A stretch of 64,000 nucleotides of DNA from Mycobacterium sp. ACS1612 (lineage in GTDB: Bacteria; Actinomycetota; Actinomycetes; Mycobacteriales; Mycobacteriaceae): NCBI RefSeq assembly GCF_001667505.1, contig NZ_LZHZ01000004.1, forward strand, positions 186,001-250,000, written 5' to 3'. Below are positions 38,382-46,682 of this stretch, piece by piece (within the stretch, counting starts at the first letter, position 1; each line of letters starts with the position of its first letter). Both the position numbers and the translations under genes were made by a program. A model generated the notes under the pieces. The model was not told the DNA's origin. It ran no database searches and saw only the letters and a program-made list of their open reading frames with translations.

Positions 38382-38906
38382 TTGAGGGACCTTCCGGGCG
38401 TCCTTCCGTGGTTCCTACCCGGGCTGGCGATCACGACCGTGACGGCAGTCGCGGTCGCCGGCCGTGTCGCACGGCGGCTGCGCACCGAGAACTGGATCGC
38501 GTTCCTCCTCATCATGAGTGTGGGGGGCGTGCTCGCGGCGACGATCACACCCCTCGCAGGCGGGTTCAGGGGCCGACCTCCGCCGCCAGGCCGATGCGAT
38601 TTCGGGCGCATCGGACTGGCGCCGCTCTCCCATTACCTCCAATTTGGCGAAACTGGCCTCAACGTCATCCTGTTCGTACCGCTCGGCCTGGCGGTCGGAC
38701 TCCTCGGTCGGTCCCCCGCCACGGCCCGGGTGCTTGTAGCTGTCCTTGCCTTGCCGCTGGCCATCGAAGTCATCCAATCGCTGGCGCCGATGCTAGGACG
38801 CGGGTGCCAGAGCCGGGATGTCATCGACAACCTCCTCGGGCTTGGCATCGGTCTCGCGCTGGGGGTATTGCTGTCAGTCTTTCGAGCGCGCCGGACCAGG
38901 AACTGA
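38382..38906 (+). CDS. VanZ-like membrane protein
   Basis: A 174-residue protein with four predicted membrane helices (about residues 8-26, 39-58, 92-112 and 143-165). LNVILFVPLGLAVGLL and CQSRDVIDNLLGLGIG fit the VanZ-like family, whose members include teicoplanin-resistance VanZ and many small envelope proteins beside polysaccharide genes. The start is a TTG at 38382 and is uncertain. It precedes the second FemAB-like gene on the same strand. Confidence 0.75.
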   Translation: MRDLPGVLPWFLPGLAITTVTAVAVAGRVARRLRTENWIAFLLIMSVGGVLAATITPLAGGFRGRPPPPGRCDFGRIGLAPLSHYLQFGETGLNVILFVPLGLAVGLLGRSPATARVLVAVLALPLAIEVIQSLAPMLGRGCQSRDVIDNLLGLGIGLALGVLLSVFRARRTRN

Positions 38907-39063
38907 AGCGCTCGGCCCCCGGGCGGCGCCGTTGCCAGTCGCAGTCCTCATCCTGGGCATTCAGGAACGTCAACCCGCACTTGCCAATTGGACGTCGCGC
39001 CCGAGGCGACGTCTTCAGCCCAACAGCGCAAATGTTCCAGTTTGCCCAGTTACGCTAACCAGC

Positions 39064-40149
39064 GTGGCCTGGAACTTGGTCGACTTCGGCAAGCTGGGCG
39101 CGGGGGAACTGAATTCGTGGCGGCAGGTTCGCGAGGCCGATCCTTCGCTGGACAGCCCATTCTTTCACCCGGCGTTTGCGGCGGCGGTGCACGCGGTATT
39201 TGGCGACGTCCAGGTGGCCACCAACGACCATCAGAGCCAGCTGTGGTTCCCCGTACAGGTGTGCAGGCGGGTGGCGCGGCCCGCCGGCTGGCCGGCGGCC
39301 GACTTCCAAGGCCCAGTCGCGGCCCCGAGCGTGCGCGTCGACCCGCTCGAGCTGGTGCGGGCGACCGGCCTGCGCGCCCTGGAGTTCGACAACCTTCCAG
39401 AGCAGCGCACCGAGTTCGCGCCGTGGGTTGAGGAGCGCCATCCGTCACCGTTCGTCGACACCACCGGCGGGCTCGACGCGTATCTGTCGCGGATCAGCAA
39501 GGCGGGCCGGGACAAGATGTCGCGGGTGCGGCGGAAAACTAACAGGGCCGGCCGCGAACTGGGCGAAGTGCGCCTGGTGTGGGACGCCCAGGACCCGGAC
39601 TTGTTGGATCGGCTGATCGAGATCAAACGGGCGCAGTATGCCAACACCGGCGTGCTCGACTACTTCGCTGTGCCCGGCCGGCAGGAGCTGCTACACCGAC
39701 TCCTGAAGACCAGGGTGGACGGTTTCGGCGGCATACTGTCGGCGGTTTATGCGGGCCAGACGCTGCTAGCCGCACATTTCGGGCTGCGCGACGGCGGCGT
39801 CCTGCATTGGTGGTTCCCGGTGTTCGAGCCGTCGCACGCTGACCTGGGGCCGGGGTGGATGCTGCTGCGAGAGTTGATCGCAATGGCCCCGGAAACCGGG
39901 TTGACGCGCATCGACCTCGGTCGCGGCGAGGAAGACTACAAGCGCCTGGCGATGACCGGCTCGGTTCCGGTATGCGTGGGCGAGGTGCCTGCGGACGTGC
40001 TGCGCCGGCGGATGAGGCGGATGCGGCGCGCTGCCCTCGGAGGGCTGAAGTCCTCGCCGCTCGGGCCGTCGTTGCGCGCGGCAAAGGACAGGGTCATGCG
40101 GGCCCGTGCGGACCGCAGATCAGGCGGCCCGCGTCACCCGGCGGCTTAG
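39064..40149 (+). CDS. FemAB/GNAT-like acyltransferase, second copy
   Basis: A 361-residue protein from the GTG at 39064. It has the CelD/BcsL-type GNAT pattern: SKAGRDKMSRVRRKTNRAGRE, then AAHFGLRDGGVLHWWFPVF, and IDLGRGEEDYK near the C-terminus, where related enzymes bind the acyl-CoA donor. The C-terminal 60 residues are very Arg-rich. The family is common in cell-wall and exopolysaccharide loci. It is distantly similar to the copy at 36,747. Substrate not determined. Confidence 0.78.
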   Translation: MAWNLVDFGKLGAGELNSWRQVREADPSLDSPFFHPAFAAAVHAVFGDVQVATNDHQSQLWFPVQVCRRVARPAGWPAADFQGPVAAPSVRVDPLELVRATGLRALEFDNLPEQRTEFAPWVEERHPSPFVDTTGGLDAYLSRISKAGRDKMSRVRRKTNRAGRELGEVRLVWDAQDPDLLDRLIEIKRAQYANTGVLDYFAVPGRQELLHRLLKTRVDGFGGILSAVYAGQTLLAAHFGLRDGGVLHWWFPVFEPSHADLGPGWMLLRELIAMAPETGLTRIDLGRGEEDYKRLAMTGSVPVCVGEVPADVLRRRMRRMRRAALGGLKSSPLGPSLRAAKDRVMRARADRRSGGPRHPAA

Positions 40150-40678
40150 CCAGCACCTCAGGTATCCGTGAGCTTCTCATGCACGCGACGCCCGCGCACT
40201 GAGGGTCTCCACGTCGAGATATCCGCCGGCCGATAAGTGGTCGACGAGGTCGCGGCGGTATACGGCGACACCCTGCGCGCGTCGGCGAGGCCGAGACCCA
40301 CCACTTCCGCGACGAATACCTGGGTGGGTGTCTGGTTCCACGCCTGCATCGGCGACGGCCGCCGGACAACTGATCGCCAGAGTCGTTGCCATGACGCAGT
40401 CTGGCGACGTTAGATTCATTGCAAACCAAGATGGCCATGGCCTCGACAGTAATAATTGCTAAAACCGCAGAACGCCGCCCTATGGTTTGCACTTCAAGGG
40501 CGCGACGCCATGGCTCTCGCGATTGCTAGGGGCAGCCTATATCCAGGAACAGTAATTCTTCTGACTTCGCTGCCGCGCTCTGGTTACCACACACTAACTC
40601 GTTGGGTCTGCGAGTTTTGCTTGTCGACCGCATCAGCCGATGGTAGCGTGACGCGGATCACTAGGTTTCACGCCGCCT
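40150..40678. other. Intergenic stretch left of the wzz fragment
   Basis: 529 bp with no gene that I can support; short frames only. GC falls towards the right (from about 40,430), where the wzz fragment and AT-rich PIG-L gene follow. It looks like junction DNA from past rearrangement. Confidence 0.45.
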
Positions 40679-40891
40679 GTGGCTAATGACGTTGTCATTG
40701 CTGTGCACGGCCGTGCGGTTACGGGCAGCTGTCTCGGCGCGAACGGAAGGGGGGTGTCTTCACTGTGCGCGCGCACGTACTTGCAGCTCCTGCGCGACGA
40801 GAAATGGTGGATCGCTGCGGGGCTGCTGTTCGGCATGCTCGGCGGTCAAGTGATCTCGCTGACCACCTCGGGCAGGTTTACCTTTCCATAA
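40679..40891 (+). pseudogene. 5' fragment of a Wzz/BY-kinase gene with its leader
   Basis: An inverted, partial duplicate of the start of the gene at 50,680-52,206. The first 25-30 codons read YLQLLRDEKWWIAAG and LLFGMLGGQVISLTT, against YQQLLRDGKWWIAAG and LLLGMLVGQLIAMTS in the intact gene. Similarity also covers some 80 bp of leader before the start. Coding similarity stops near 40875 and the frame ends shortly after. Only the first membrane helix would be made, so the fragment is not functional as a chain-length protein. Confidence 0.85.
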
Positions 40892-40957
40892 CGTACCGCT
40901 TCAATATTGCCTATCTACGGTGTGCGCATCGTTTATCCGAAGCTACGAGGTTACACG

Positions 40958-41824
40958 ATGGTACAAATTCAAAATGCTGTCATGGTAGTCGCCCACCCCG
41001 ATGACGAAATACTCTGGTTTAGTTCAATTCTGCATCAATGCAAAAGTGTTCTAGTCTGTTTTGGTCCATCCGCGACTTCAGAAGAGAGCTGGGACAGCGG
41101 CCGAGCTGCATTGATGGAAATGTATCCGCTTGCCAAAGTCAGGTTCTTGAGATTAAGACAGTCCGATGCATTCGAGGCCGCCAACTGGAATAAGCCGAAG
41201 GAGGCCGACAGTGGACTGCAACTACGCCGAAGAAGCTCGCTATATGAGAAGAACGCTGAGAAACTCCTGCGTATTTTAGAAGTTGAATTGAACCGTGAGA
41301 GCTTGGTATTTACACACAACCCATGGGGTGAGTACGGCAATGAAGAACATGTTCAAGTGTTCAGAGTACTGTCGGAGTTGAAGGAAGAACTCGGATTTGA
41401 TCTCTTTGTAAACAGCTATGTTAGTGAAAAGAGTATCAAACTAATGTTGAAGCACGTGCATTCACTAGAAGGTACTCCGTTCGTATGCCAGACGAATAAG
41501 TTGGCGGCTCACAAGTTGAAAAATCTATATTTGGAAAATAATTGTTGGACTTGGATGGCCGATTATGACTGGCCTGAATATGAGTCTTTCTATAGCGTTG
41601 TGCAGCCAAGTGAAAGGATCGAACTAAGAACCTCGGCCAGCCTCCCGCTAAACTACATCACCTATAATTTTAATCGGAGTTCGATAAGAAAAATTGCAAG
41701 CAAGACGTTACCCACATCGGTGAAATCGCATATTAAGCGAGCGTACATGTTGAATAAGTTGTCATCGATGGCGGTGGTAAATCGAGCGAACATACCAGTG
41801 AGCCGTAGGAGCGCCGATGCGTGA
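40958..41824 (+). CDS. PIG-L family deacetylase, AT-rich
   Basis: A 288-residue zinc-dependent N-deacetylase-like protein. The PIG-L motif AHPDDE is at residues 12-17, but the usual downstream H-x-x-H zinc site is not in its common form (NEEHVQV is the best candidate). Relatives remove acetyl groups from GlcNAc-type sugars in MshB, GPI and polysaccharide pathways. The gene is far richer in A and T than its surroundings (many AAA, TTA and AAT codons), a sign of recent transfer from a low-GC source. ACGAGG precedes the ATG. It overlaps the methyltransferase gene by 8 bases. Confidence 0.83.
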   Translation: MVQIQNAVMVVAHPDDEILWFSSILHQCKSVLVCFGPSATSEESWDSGRAALMEMYPLAKVRFLRLRQSDAFEAANWNKPKEADSGLQLRRRSSLYEKNAEKLLRILEVELNRESLVFTHNPWGEYGNEEHVQVFRVLSELKEELGFDLFVNSYVSEKSIKLMLKHVHSLEGTPFVCQTNKLAAHKLKNLYLENNCWTWMADYDWPEYESFYSVVQPSERIELRTSASLPLNYITYNFNRSSIRKIASKTLPTSVKSHIKRAYMLNKLSSMAVVNRANIPVSRRSADA

Positions 41825-42500
41825 GCAAATCTACAGTGACGGAACTTATCTGGATCGCAATCCGACCTGGCACGCCGAAGACTCGGAAGAGAAGGCGGAG
41901 CAGTGCGTGGGGCTGATGACTGACCTAGGGATCGACCCGGCGACGATCTGCGATGTCGGGTGCGGTGTCGGGGGAGTACTGGCAGCGCTTCGCGATACCT
42001 ACCCCGCGGCAGAAATGACTGGTTTTGATGTTTCGGCTACGGCGATTGAACGCGCGAGACAACGGCACCCAGGGATTCGGTTCACCGTCGGAGAGGTTGT
42101 CGGCAAATACGACGTGATGCTCGTAATGGATGTGATCGAACACGTCGAAGACTGCTTTGGCTTCACACGACAGCTACGACCCCATGCTGATCTGGTGTTG
42201 TTCCACATACCACTTGAGCTCACCTGCTATTCCCTGCTGCGCAATGTGCTCATGGCACACCGTCAGGCCCTGGGCCACATTCACTATTTCACTAAACAGA
42301 CCGCCCTTGCCTTACTAGCCGATTCCGGCTACGAGGTCATCGCATCCCGGTACACTCCGCCGTCCGAAGATTCCGCCGCGAGAGATCTGAAGACAAGAGC
42401 GATCACCGGGGTGCAACGCGCGGGCTTTCGCTTGGCCCCGGACATCTCCGTTCTGGTGGTAGGTGGCTGCTCGCTTCTGGCAGCAGCGCGCCCGCAGTAA
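41817..42500 (+). CDS. SAM-dependent methyltransferase
   Basis: A 227-residue class I methyltransferase. The SAM-binding motif I is ICDVGCGVGG at residues 44-53, acidic loop GFDVSATAIERA follows, and VMDVIEHVED (motif II region) is typical of O-methyltransferases of polysaccharide and natural-product loci. It overlaps the PIG-L gene by 8 bases, so the pair is one operon; the composition returns towards normal GC. A sugar acceptor is likely by context only. Confidence 0.85.
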   Translation: MREQIYSDGTYLDRNPTWHAEDSEEKAEQCVGLMTDLGIDPATICDVGCGVGGVLAALRDTYPAAEMTGFDVSATAIERARQRHPGIRFTVGEVVGKYDVMLVMDVIEHVEDCFGFTRQLRPHADLVLFHIPLELTCYSLLRNVLMAHRQALGHIHYFTKQTALALLADSGYEVIASRYTPPSEDSAARDLKTRAITGVQRAGFRLAPDISVLVVGGCSLLAAARPQ

Positions 42501-42660
42501 ACGTGGTCGCGAAATCGCAAGTCATCACCTGCATGCTCAGGGAAGTGAGTTTTCGATGTCCGCGTCCTGCCGGTGGGAAGCAGTGGCGAAAAGCAGGACG
42601 CCGATGCTCAGACGCTCAATCATGGCTTGGTGACGGGCGCCCATACGACATCAGGTGCGA

Positions 42661-44742
42661 TCAGGTCCCCGGTTGCATCGCGTACACGTGGACGCCGAAT
42701 GGTGGAACGGTGGCGTCGACGACCACCTCACCTGCAGCGACCGAGCTCTCCACCGGTGTGTCGGCCGTCCACTCCTGGACGGAGGCGGACTTCGAATCGG
42801 TCCTAAAGCGCAACTGGCCGCGCCACGTGGAGCCGCCGACATCGGCATTGATCAAGGTCACGACGGTGGTTGTGCCTACCTTGTTTACCAGGTACTGCAG
42901 CGGGGGCCCGTCGACGGTTACCGTCGCCACAGCGGCGTGCAGCTCGTCGAGGAGCCGCTGACCGGACTTGAGCACACTATGTCCCTCGACGTCGAGCAGA
43001 CGGTCTGCCGTCGTCAGATAGACCGAGCCGGCGCCGAGCTCGTGGCGGATGATGGCAGGGCCGCCGTCGGACGTTGCGGCGACGATTTCGGCACCCTTGC
43101 GCGGTTCGACACGTACGTAGTTGAACCCGCTCTCCGCAATGACCGTGCCGTCAGACCACGTGACGGAGTTGGCTGGTCGACGCTCCGCGGAAATCTCAAC
43201 ATCTGTCAACGAGTCGAGGCCTGGCTCGAGCTGGGCCGCGTTGACAACGACCGTGCCGCCCCGCCGCACGTACTCCTTGAGGTCTGCCAGCAGGTCGGCA
43301 GCGACCGGCCCGCTAGTGGCGAGAACCACGACCCGGTAGCGAAGCAGTGTGGCGAGCCGCGCCCGATCTGTGATCACGTCGAGCGACTCACCCCACCGCG
43401 TGGTTCCCATCGGTTCCCACACCCGCGGGTCGGCGGTCGATGCAGCCAGGGCAGCGCGATAGGCGGCCTGGGTGGCGTGGGTATCCACCGTCCCATCGGC
43501 ACCGGTGACCCGCCATGGGGCGCTCGCCACGATCGTTCCCCACGTTTCGTGGCCGGGATAGGCAACGTCAAGCAGCCCGCTGAACATGCGGTCGCCGTTC
43601 GTATAGGAGTTCTGCCAATACCATTTGAGTGGCACCTGGGCGAATTCGCCGAACCGCGGCTCGTACCCAGAGAAGTGGTCCTGCACAATTGCCATTGGAA
43701 CCTCGGGGACGCCCCGGTCCGGATGCCGGCGCAAGCTGAAATCGGCAAAATCGCGCACGACCACACCGAGAGGGTTACTGCCGCTGTCCGCTGTGCCGTA
43801 GCCGTAGTTGGCCGCCTCGTTCAAGATCACATCGGCGCCAGCCATGTACGCCGCATACATGCTCCGCTCGAACATCGACGGTGACCAGCCAGTGACGAGG
43901 CGTCCGTTGTCGCCGAACGCGGTCGGACCGTCATTCCAGAAGCGCCATCCCGAGATGTCGATCCCCCATTCACGGCTATTGTTTTGTCGGGCCGCACCCC
44001 GGACCATTGCGAGACCCGGACTCATCCCGCTCATCTCATCGTTGCCTCGCTCGAGCAGTACCGCATCAGATCCGAGGTCATACGCGTACTGGGGGCAGAA
44101 CGCGTAGACGCAAACCGACATCCACTTGTATCCGCGTTGTTGGGCGGACTGCTCCAGATACGGGCGAAGGCCTTTCGCGTCGAGGTAGAAGCGCGACCAC
44201 CTTGCATACGCTTGGTCGTCGGGAAGGGCGACGAGGTTCGGGCGGTCCTGCGCCCAACAGCCCCCACTTTGGTCGAACTCCGGCATTCCGAGGCGCCACG
44301 CCGACGACTGTGCCGTGACCCCGAGCTCCCGGAGCGTCCCACCGGCGTCCAAATCGGTCGAGCTTGGGTAGCAGGCTGCCACATTCGCTTCGGCCGGAAT
44401 GGCGAAGTACGCAAACGGGCGGCGGTTTCCCTCGACGAGGCGGCGTTCCTCCCCATCGAGGTTTGGGTGCAGGCTGGCACCATTAGCCAACGGTTCGCGC
44501 AGCCGTTGGTCGAGGAGTGGCCCGCTGTCGCCGTATACCTCGGTGAGGAAAGAGAGGGCGCCCGTCGCGAATGGGGGTGTCAATCGCGGACGCGGCCGGT
44601 CAGAAGGCCGCGACTGGACCGGGCCCGATTCGCATGCGGTAAGCACGACGGCGAGGGCGATCGCGAGAAACCGGGTGGCCCTGACCGCCTGAGCTCTGGT
44701 GATCTGCACGGTACGACGGGCCTCCCGCATCCGGTGATTCAC
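42661..44742 (-). CDS. Glycoside-hydrolase-like lipoprotein at the end of the polysaccharide cluster
   Basis: A 693-residue lipoprotein: signal peptide with lipobox LTAC and Cys37, then a TIM-barrel-like domain (about 90-400; GIDISGWRFWNDGP and MYAAYMAGADVILNEAANYGYG are seen), a Rossmann-like domain resembling the middle domain of GH42 beta-galactosidases (RYRVVVLATSGPV, LKEYVRRGGTVVVNA, about 465-600) and a C-terminal beta domain. It is probably a surface enzyme that trims or cleaves the polymer, or a non-catalytic relative; I could not assign the catalytic acids. It is the last gene of the leftward cluster, 32 bp from the GT2 gene. Confidence 0.72.
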   Translation of the reverse strand: MNHRMREARRTVQITRAQAVRATRFLAIALAVVLTACESGPVQSRPSDRPRPRLTPPFATGALSFLTEVYGDSGPLLDQRLREPLANGASLHPNLDGEERRLVEGNRRPFAYFAIPAEANVAACYPSSTDLDAGGTLRELGVTAQSSAWRLGMPEFDQSGGCWAQDRPNLVALPDDQAYARWSRFYLDAKGLRPYLEQSAQQRGYKWMSVCVYAFCPQYAYDLGSDAVLLERGNDEMSGMSPGLAMVRGAARQNNSREWGIDISGWRFWNDGPTAFGDNGRLVTGWSPSMFERSMYAAYMAGADVILNEAANYGYGTADSGSNPLGVVVRDFADFSLRRHPDRGVPEVPMAIVQDHFSGYEPRFGEFAQVPLKWYWQNSYTNGDRMFSGLLDVAYPGHETWGTIVASAPWRVTGADGTVDTHATQAAYRAALAASTADPRVWEPMGTTRWGESLDVITDRARLATLLRYRVVVLATSGPVAADLLADLKEYVRRGGTVVVNAAQLEPGLDSLTDVEISAERRPANSVTWSDGTVIAESGFNYVRVEPRKGAEIVAATSDGGPAIIRHELGAGSVYLTTADRLLDVEGHSVLKSGQRLLDELHAAVATVTVDGPPLQYLVNKVGTTTVVTLINADVGGSTWRGQLRFRTDSKSASVQEWTADTPVESSVAAGEVVVDATVPPFGVHVYAMQPGT

Positions 44743-44773
44743 CGAATCCAGAAGTGGCTCGGCGAACCGGTTG

Positions 44774-45646
44774 TCATGAATCGGCGAAGTTTGACCACAT
44801 CACCTTCCAGGTGGCGATCTCGGATGGGGTCGGGACCTGATTGCGGCGGACGAGCACCAGATCCTGCCGTCGCGCCATGACGGCCATGGTGTCACGAGCA
44901 ACCTTCGCGAGCTGGCCGGCCGCACCGAGCAGGCTTGATAGCACCCGCCGGTCACGAACTCCGTAGCGCGGCAGAAAGATAACCTGGTGCAGCCGCGATT
45001 CGACACTACTGCGCAGCTTGATCCGATCCTCCCGGTACCCCAGGAGCACGTCGGGAAGACTTGCGTACCGGCTCGACGGGTGCCCACGCAAAAGCACCTC
45101 CCAATCTTCGCAGCGCCGGGCGCGCGGGTCGTAAGGAAACTGGAGGAACCACGAACGCCGCCCCATCCAGGTGGGGTGCGACAGGGGGATACCGTTCAGC
45201 AGTGGGTTCGCGGTGAGTTCCTCGTGTCCGCCAGGCTGAGAACGGGGACCACGTGGGGTTCCATCAGACATGAACACCATCGATCCCGCTCCAACGACGT
45301 CGACGTCCGGATTCTCGCGCAGGAATGTGAGCTGGGTCTCCAGCCGATGCGGATAGCAGATGTCGTCGCCGTCCATCCGCGCAATGATGGGCGCGCGGCT
45401 GTGCCGCACACCCTCGTTCAGGCGAGCCGGGAGCCCGAGCGCGCGGCCGTCGACAAAGGGCCGGATCCGATCGTCGAGATCGGCCCACGCCCGGAGCTGC
45501 TGCACGGTACGGTCGGTGGACCCGTCGTCGAGGACAACGAGTTCCCACGCCTTCCACGTCTGCGCCAGGATCGAGCGGATCGCCGGGTCGATGGTGCCCT
45601 GGACGTTTCGGACCGGCATGACGATGCTGACGGCGGGTTCCATCAT
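44774..45646 (-). CDS. Glycosyltransferase family 2
   Basis: A GT-A inverting glycosyltransferase of about 290 residues. SIVMPVRN opens the fold, LDDGSTDRT binds the nucleotide, and ARMDGDDICYP contains the metal-binding DxD; a CEDWEVLLRG segment carries the catalytic-base region. A start at 45646 (GGGGGATG upstream) avoids the 17-base overlap with the preceding gene, but 45667 is possible. It adds one residue of the repeat unit on the cytoplasmic side. Confidence 0.9.
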   Translation of the reverse strand: MMEPAVSIVMPVRNVQGTIDPAIRSILAQTWKAWELVVLDDGSTDRTVQQLRAWADLDDRIRPFVDGRALGLPARLNEGVRHSRAPIIARMDGDDICYPHRLETQLTFLRENPDVDVVGAGSMVFMSDGTPRGPRSQPGGHEELTANPLLNGIPLSHPTWMGRRSWFLQFPYDPRARRCEDWEVLLRGHPSSRYASLPDVLLGYREDRIKLRSSVESRLHQVIFLPRYGVRDRRVLSSLLGAAGQLAKVARDTMAVMARRQDLVLVRRNQVPTPSEIATWKVMWSNFADS

Positions 45647-45650
45647 GTGG

Positions 45651-46682
45651 TCATCCCCCGGGTGCATGGGCTGGCCATTTCGCCGTGCTGTCGCGGCCTT
45701 GTGAAAGCGACTCGTACAACTCTAGATGCCGGTCGATCATCGTCTCGACCGCATACTGCTGCTTGACGTCGCGTGCCCGGGCCTGCGTCTTGGCCATGTA
45801 GCCCGAGTAGTCGGAGATCAACTTCAGTATCGCGGACGCAAGCGCCGCATCGTCTCCAGGCGGAACCAGCACGCCGGCGTCCTGAACCTGCTCAGGGATA
45901 CCCCCTACGGCGCTCGCCACTACAGGCTTGTGTGCGAGCAGCGACTCCGTGACCACGCTCGGCAGTGACTCGGTGAGACTCGGAAGGAGCAGCATGTCGG
46001 CGAGGCGGTACTCCTCGATCATGCCGGCGGCGTCCCGGCTGCCGACGAACGTCACAATGTCATTGATCGACAACTGCTGGGCGAGCGTCTGCAGCTGCAG
46101 AAGCTGCTCGGAGTTGTGGTACACGATCCGGAGGACGACAGAGATTTCCGGCCGGATCATCGCCAGCGCACGGAACAACACATCGAGAGCTTTAAGCGGG
46201 ATGAGCTGGCCCACGAAGAGCAGCCGCCATGGCCCCTCCTGCCGCGTGAGGACCGGCGACGGTAGATCGGCTGGTACGTCAATCCCATTCCGGATCACTA
46301 CAACGCGGCCCCGGACCCGAGGGCGCAGGCGATCGGCCTCCTGATGCGACAACGCCACGCAGGCGTCCGCGGCCCGTTCTACGAGCCAGAGCGCGGCGGC
46401 CTGCTTGGCCGACAAGGTCCTCTGCTCGCCATGCCTGGTGAAGACGACCGGCGTGGGACGGACGGCCCGGCAGATGGCGAGTCCCGGCACGCTCTTCGCC
46501 AGGTGGTGTACGTGCACGACGTCGATCCCCCTCAGCGAGTGGCTCCAGCTGTGCGGTGCCACCACGACATCAACACCCCGCCTACGGAGCCCTGCCTCGA
46601 GCGTCATCTCCGGCGTCGGATTGATACTGCGCCGGTACTCCTCGTCACGCGCGAAGACGCCACCGACGATCAGGACTCTCAC
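45651..46682 (-). CDS. Glycosyltransferase family 4
   Basis: A 343-residue GT-B glycosyltransferase. Donor-domain segments are RLLFVGQLIPLKALDVL, LLLPSLTESLPSVVTES (the E-x7-E region) and VASAVGGIPEQV. The GTG start forms a GTGA overlap with the stop of the polymerase-like gene, so it belongs to the same transcript. The acceptor and donor sugars cannot be assigned from the sequence. Confidence 0.9.
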   Translation of the reverse strand: MRVLIVGGVFARDEEYRRSINPTPEMTLEAGLRRRGVDVVVAPHSWSHSLRGIDVVHVHHLAKSVPGLAICRAVRPTPVVFTRHGEQRTLSAKQAAALWLVERAADACVALSHQEADRLRPRVRGRVVVIRNGIDVPADLPSPVLTRQEGPWRLLFVGQLIPLKALDVLFRALAMIRPEISVVLRIVYHNSEQLLQLQTLAQQLSINDIVTFVGSRDAAGMIEEYRLADMLLLPSLTESLPSVVTESLLAHKPVVASAVGGIPEQVQDAGVLVPPGDDAALASAILKLISDYSGYMAKTQARARDVKQQYAVETMIDRHLELYESLSQGRDSTAKWPAHAPGG

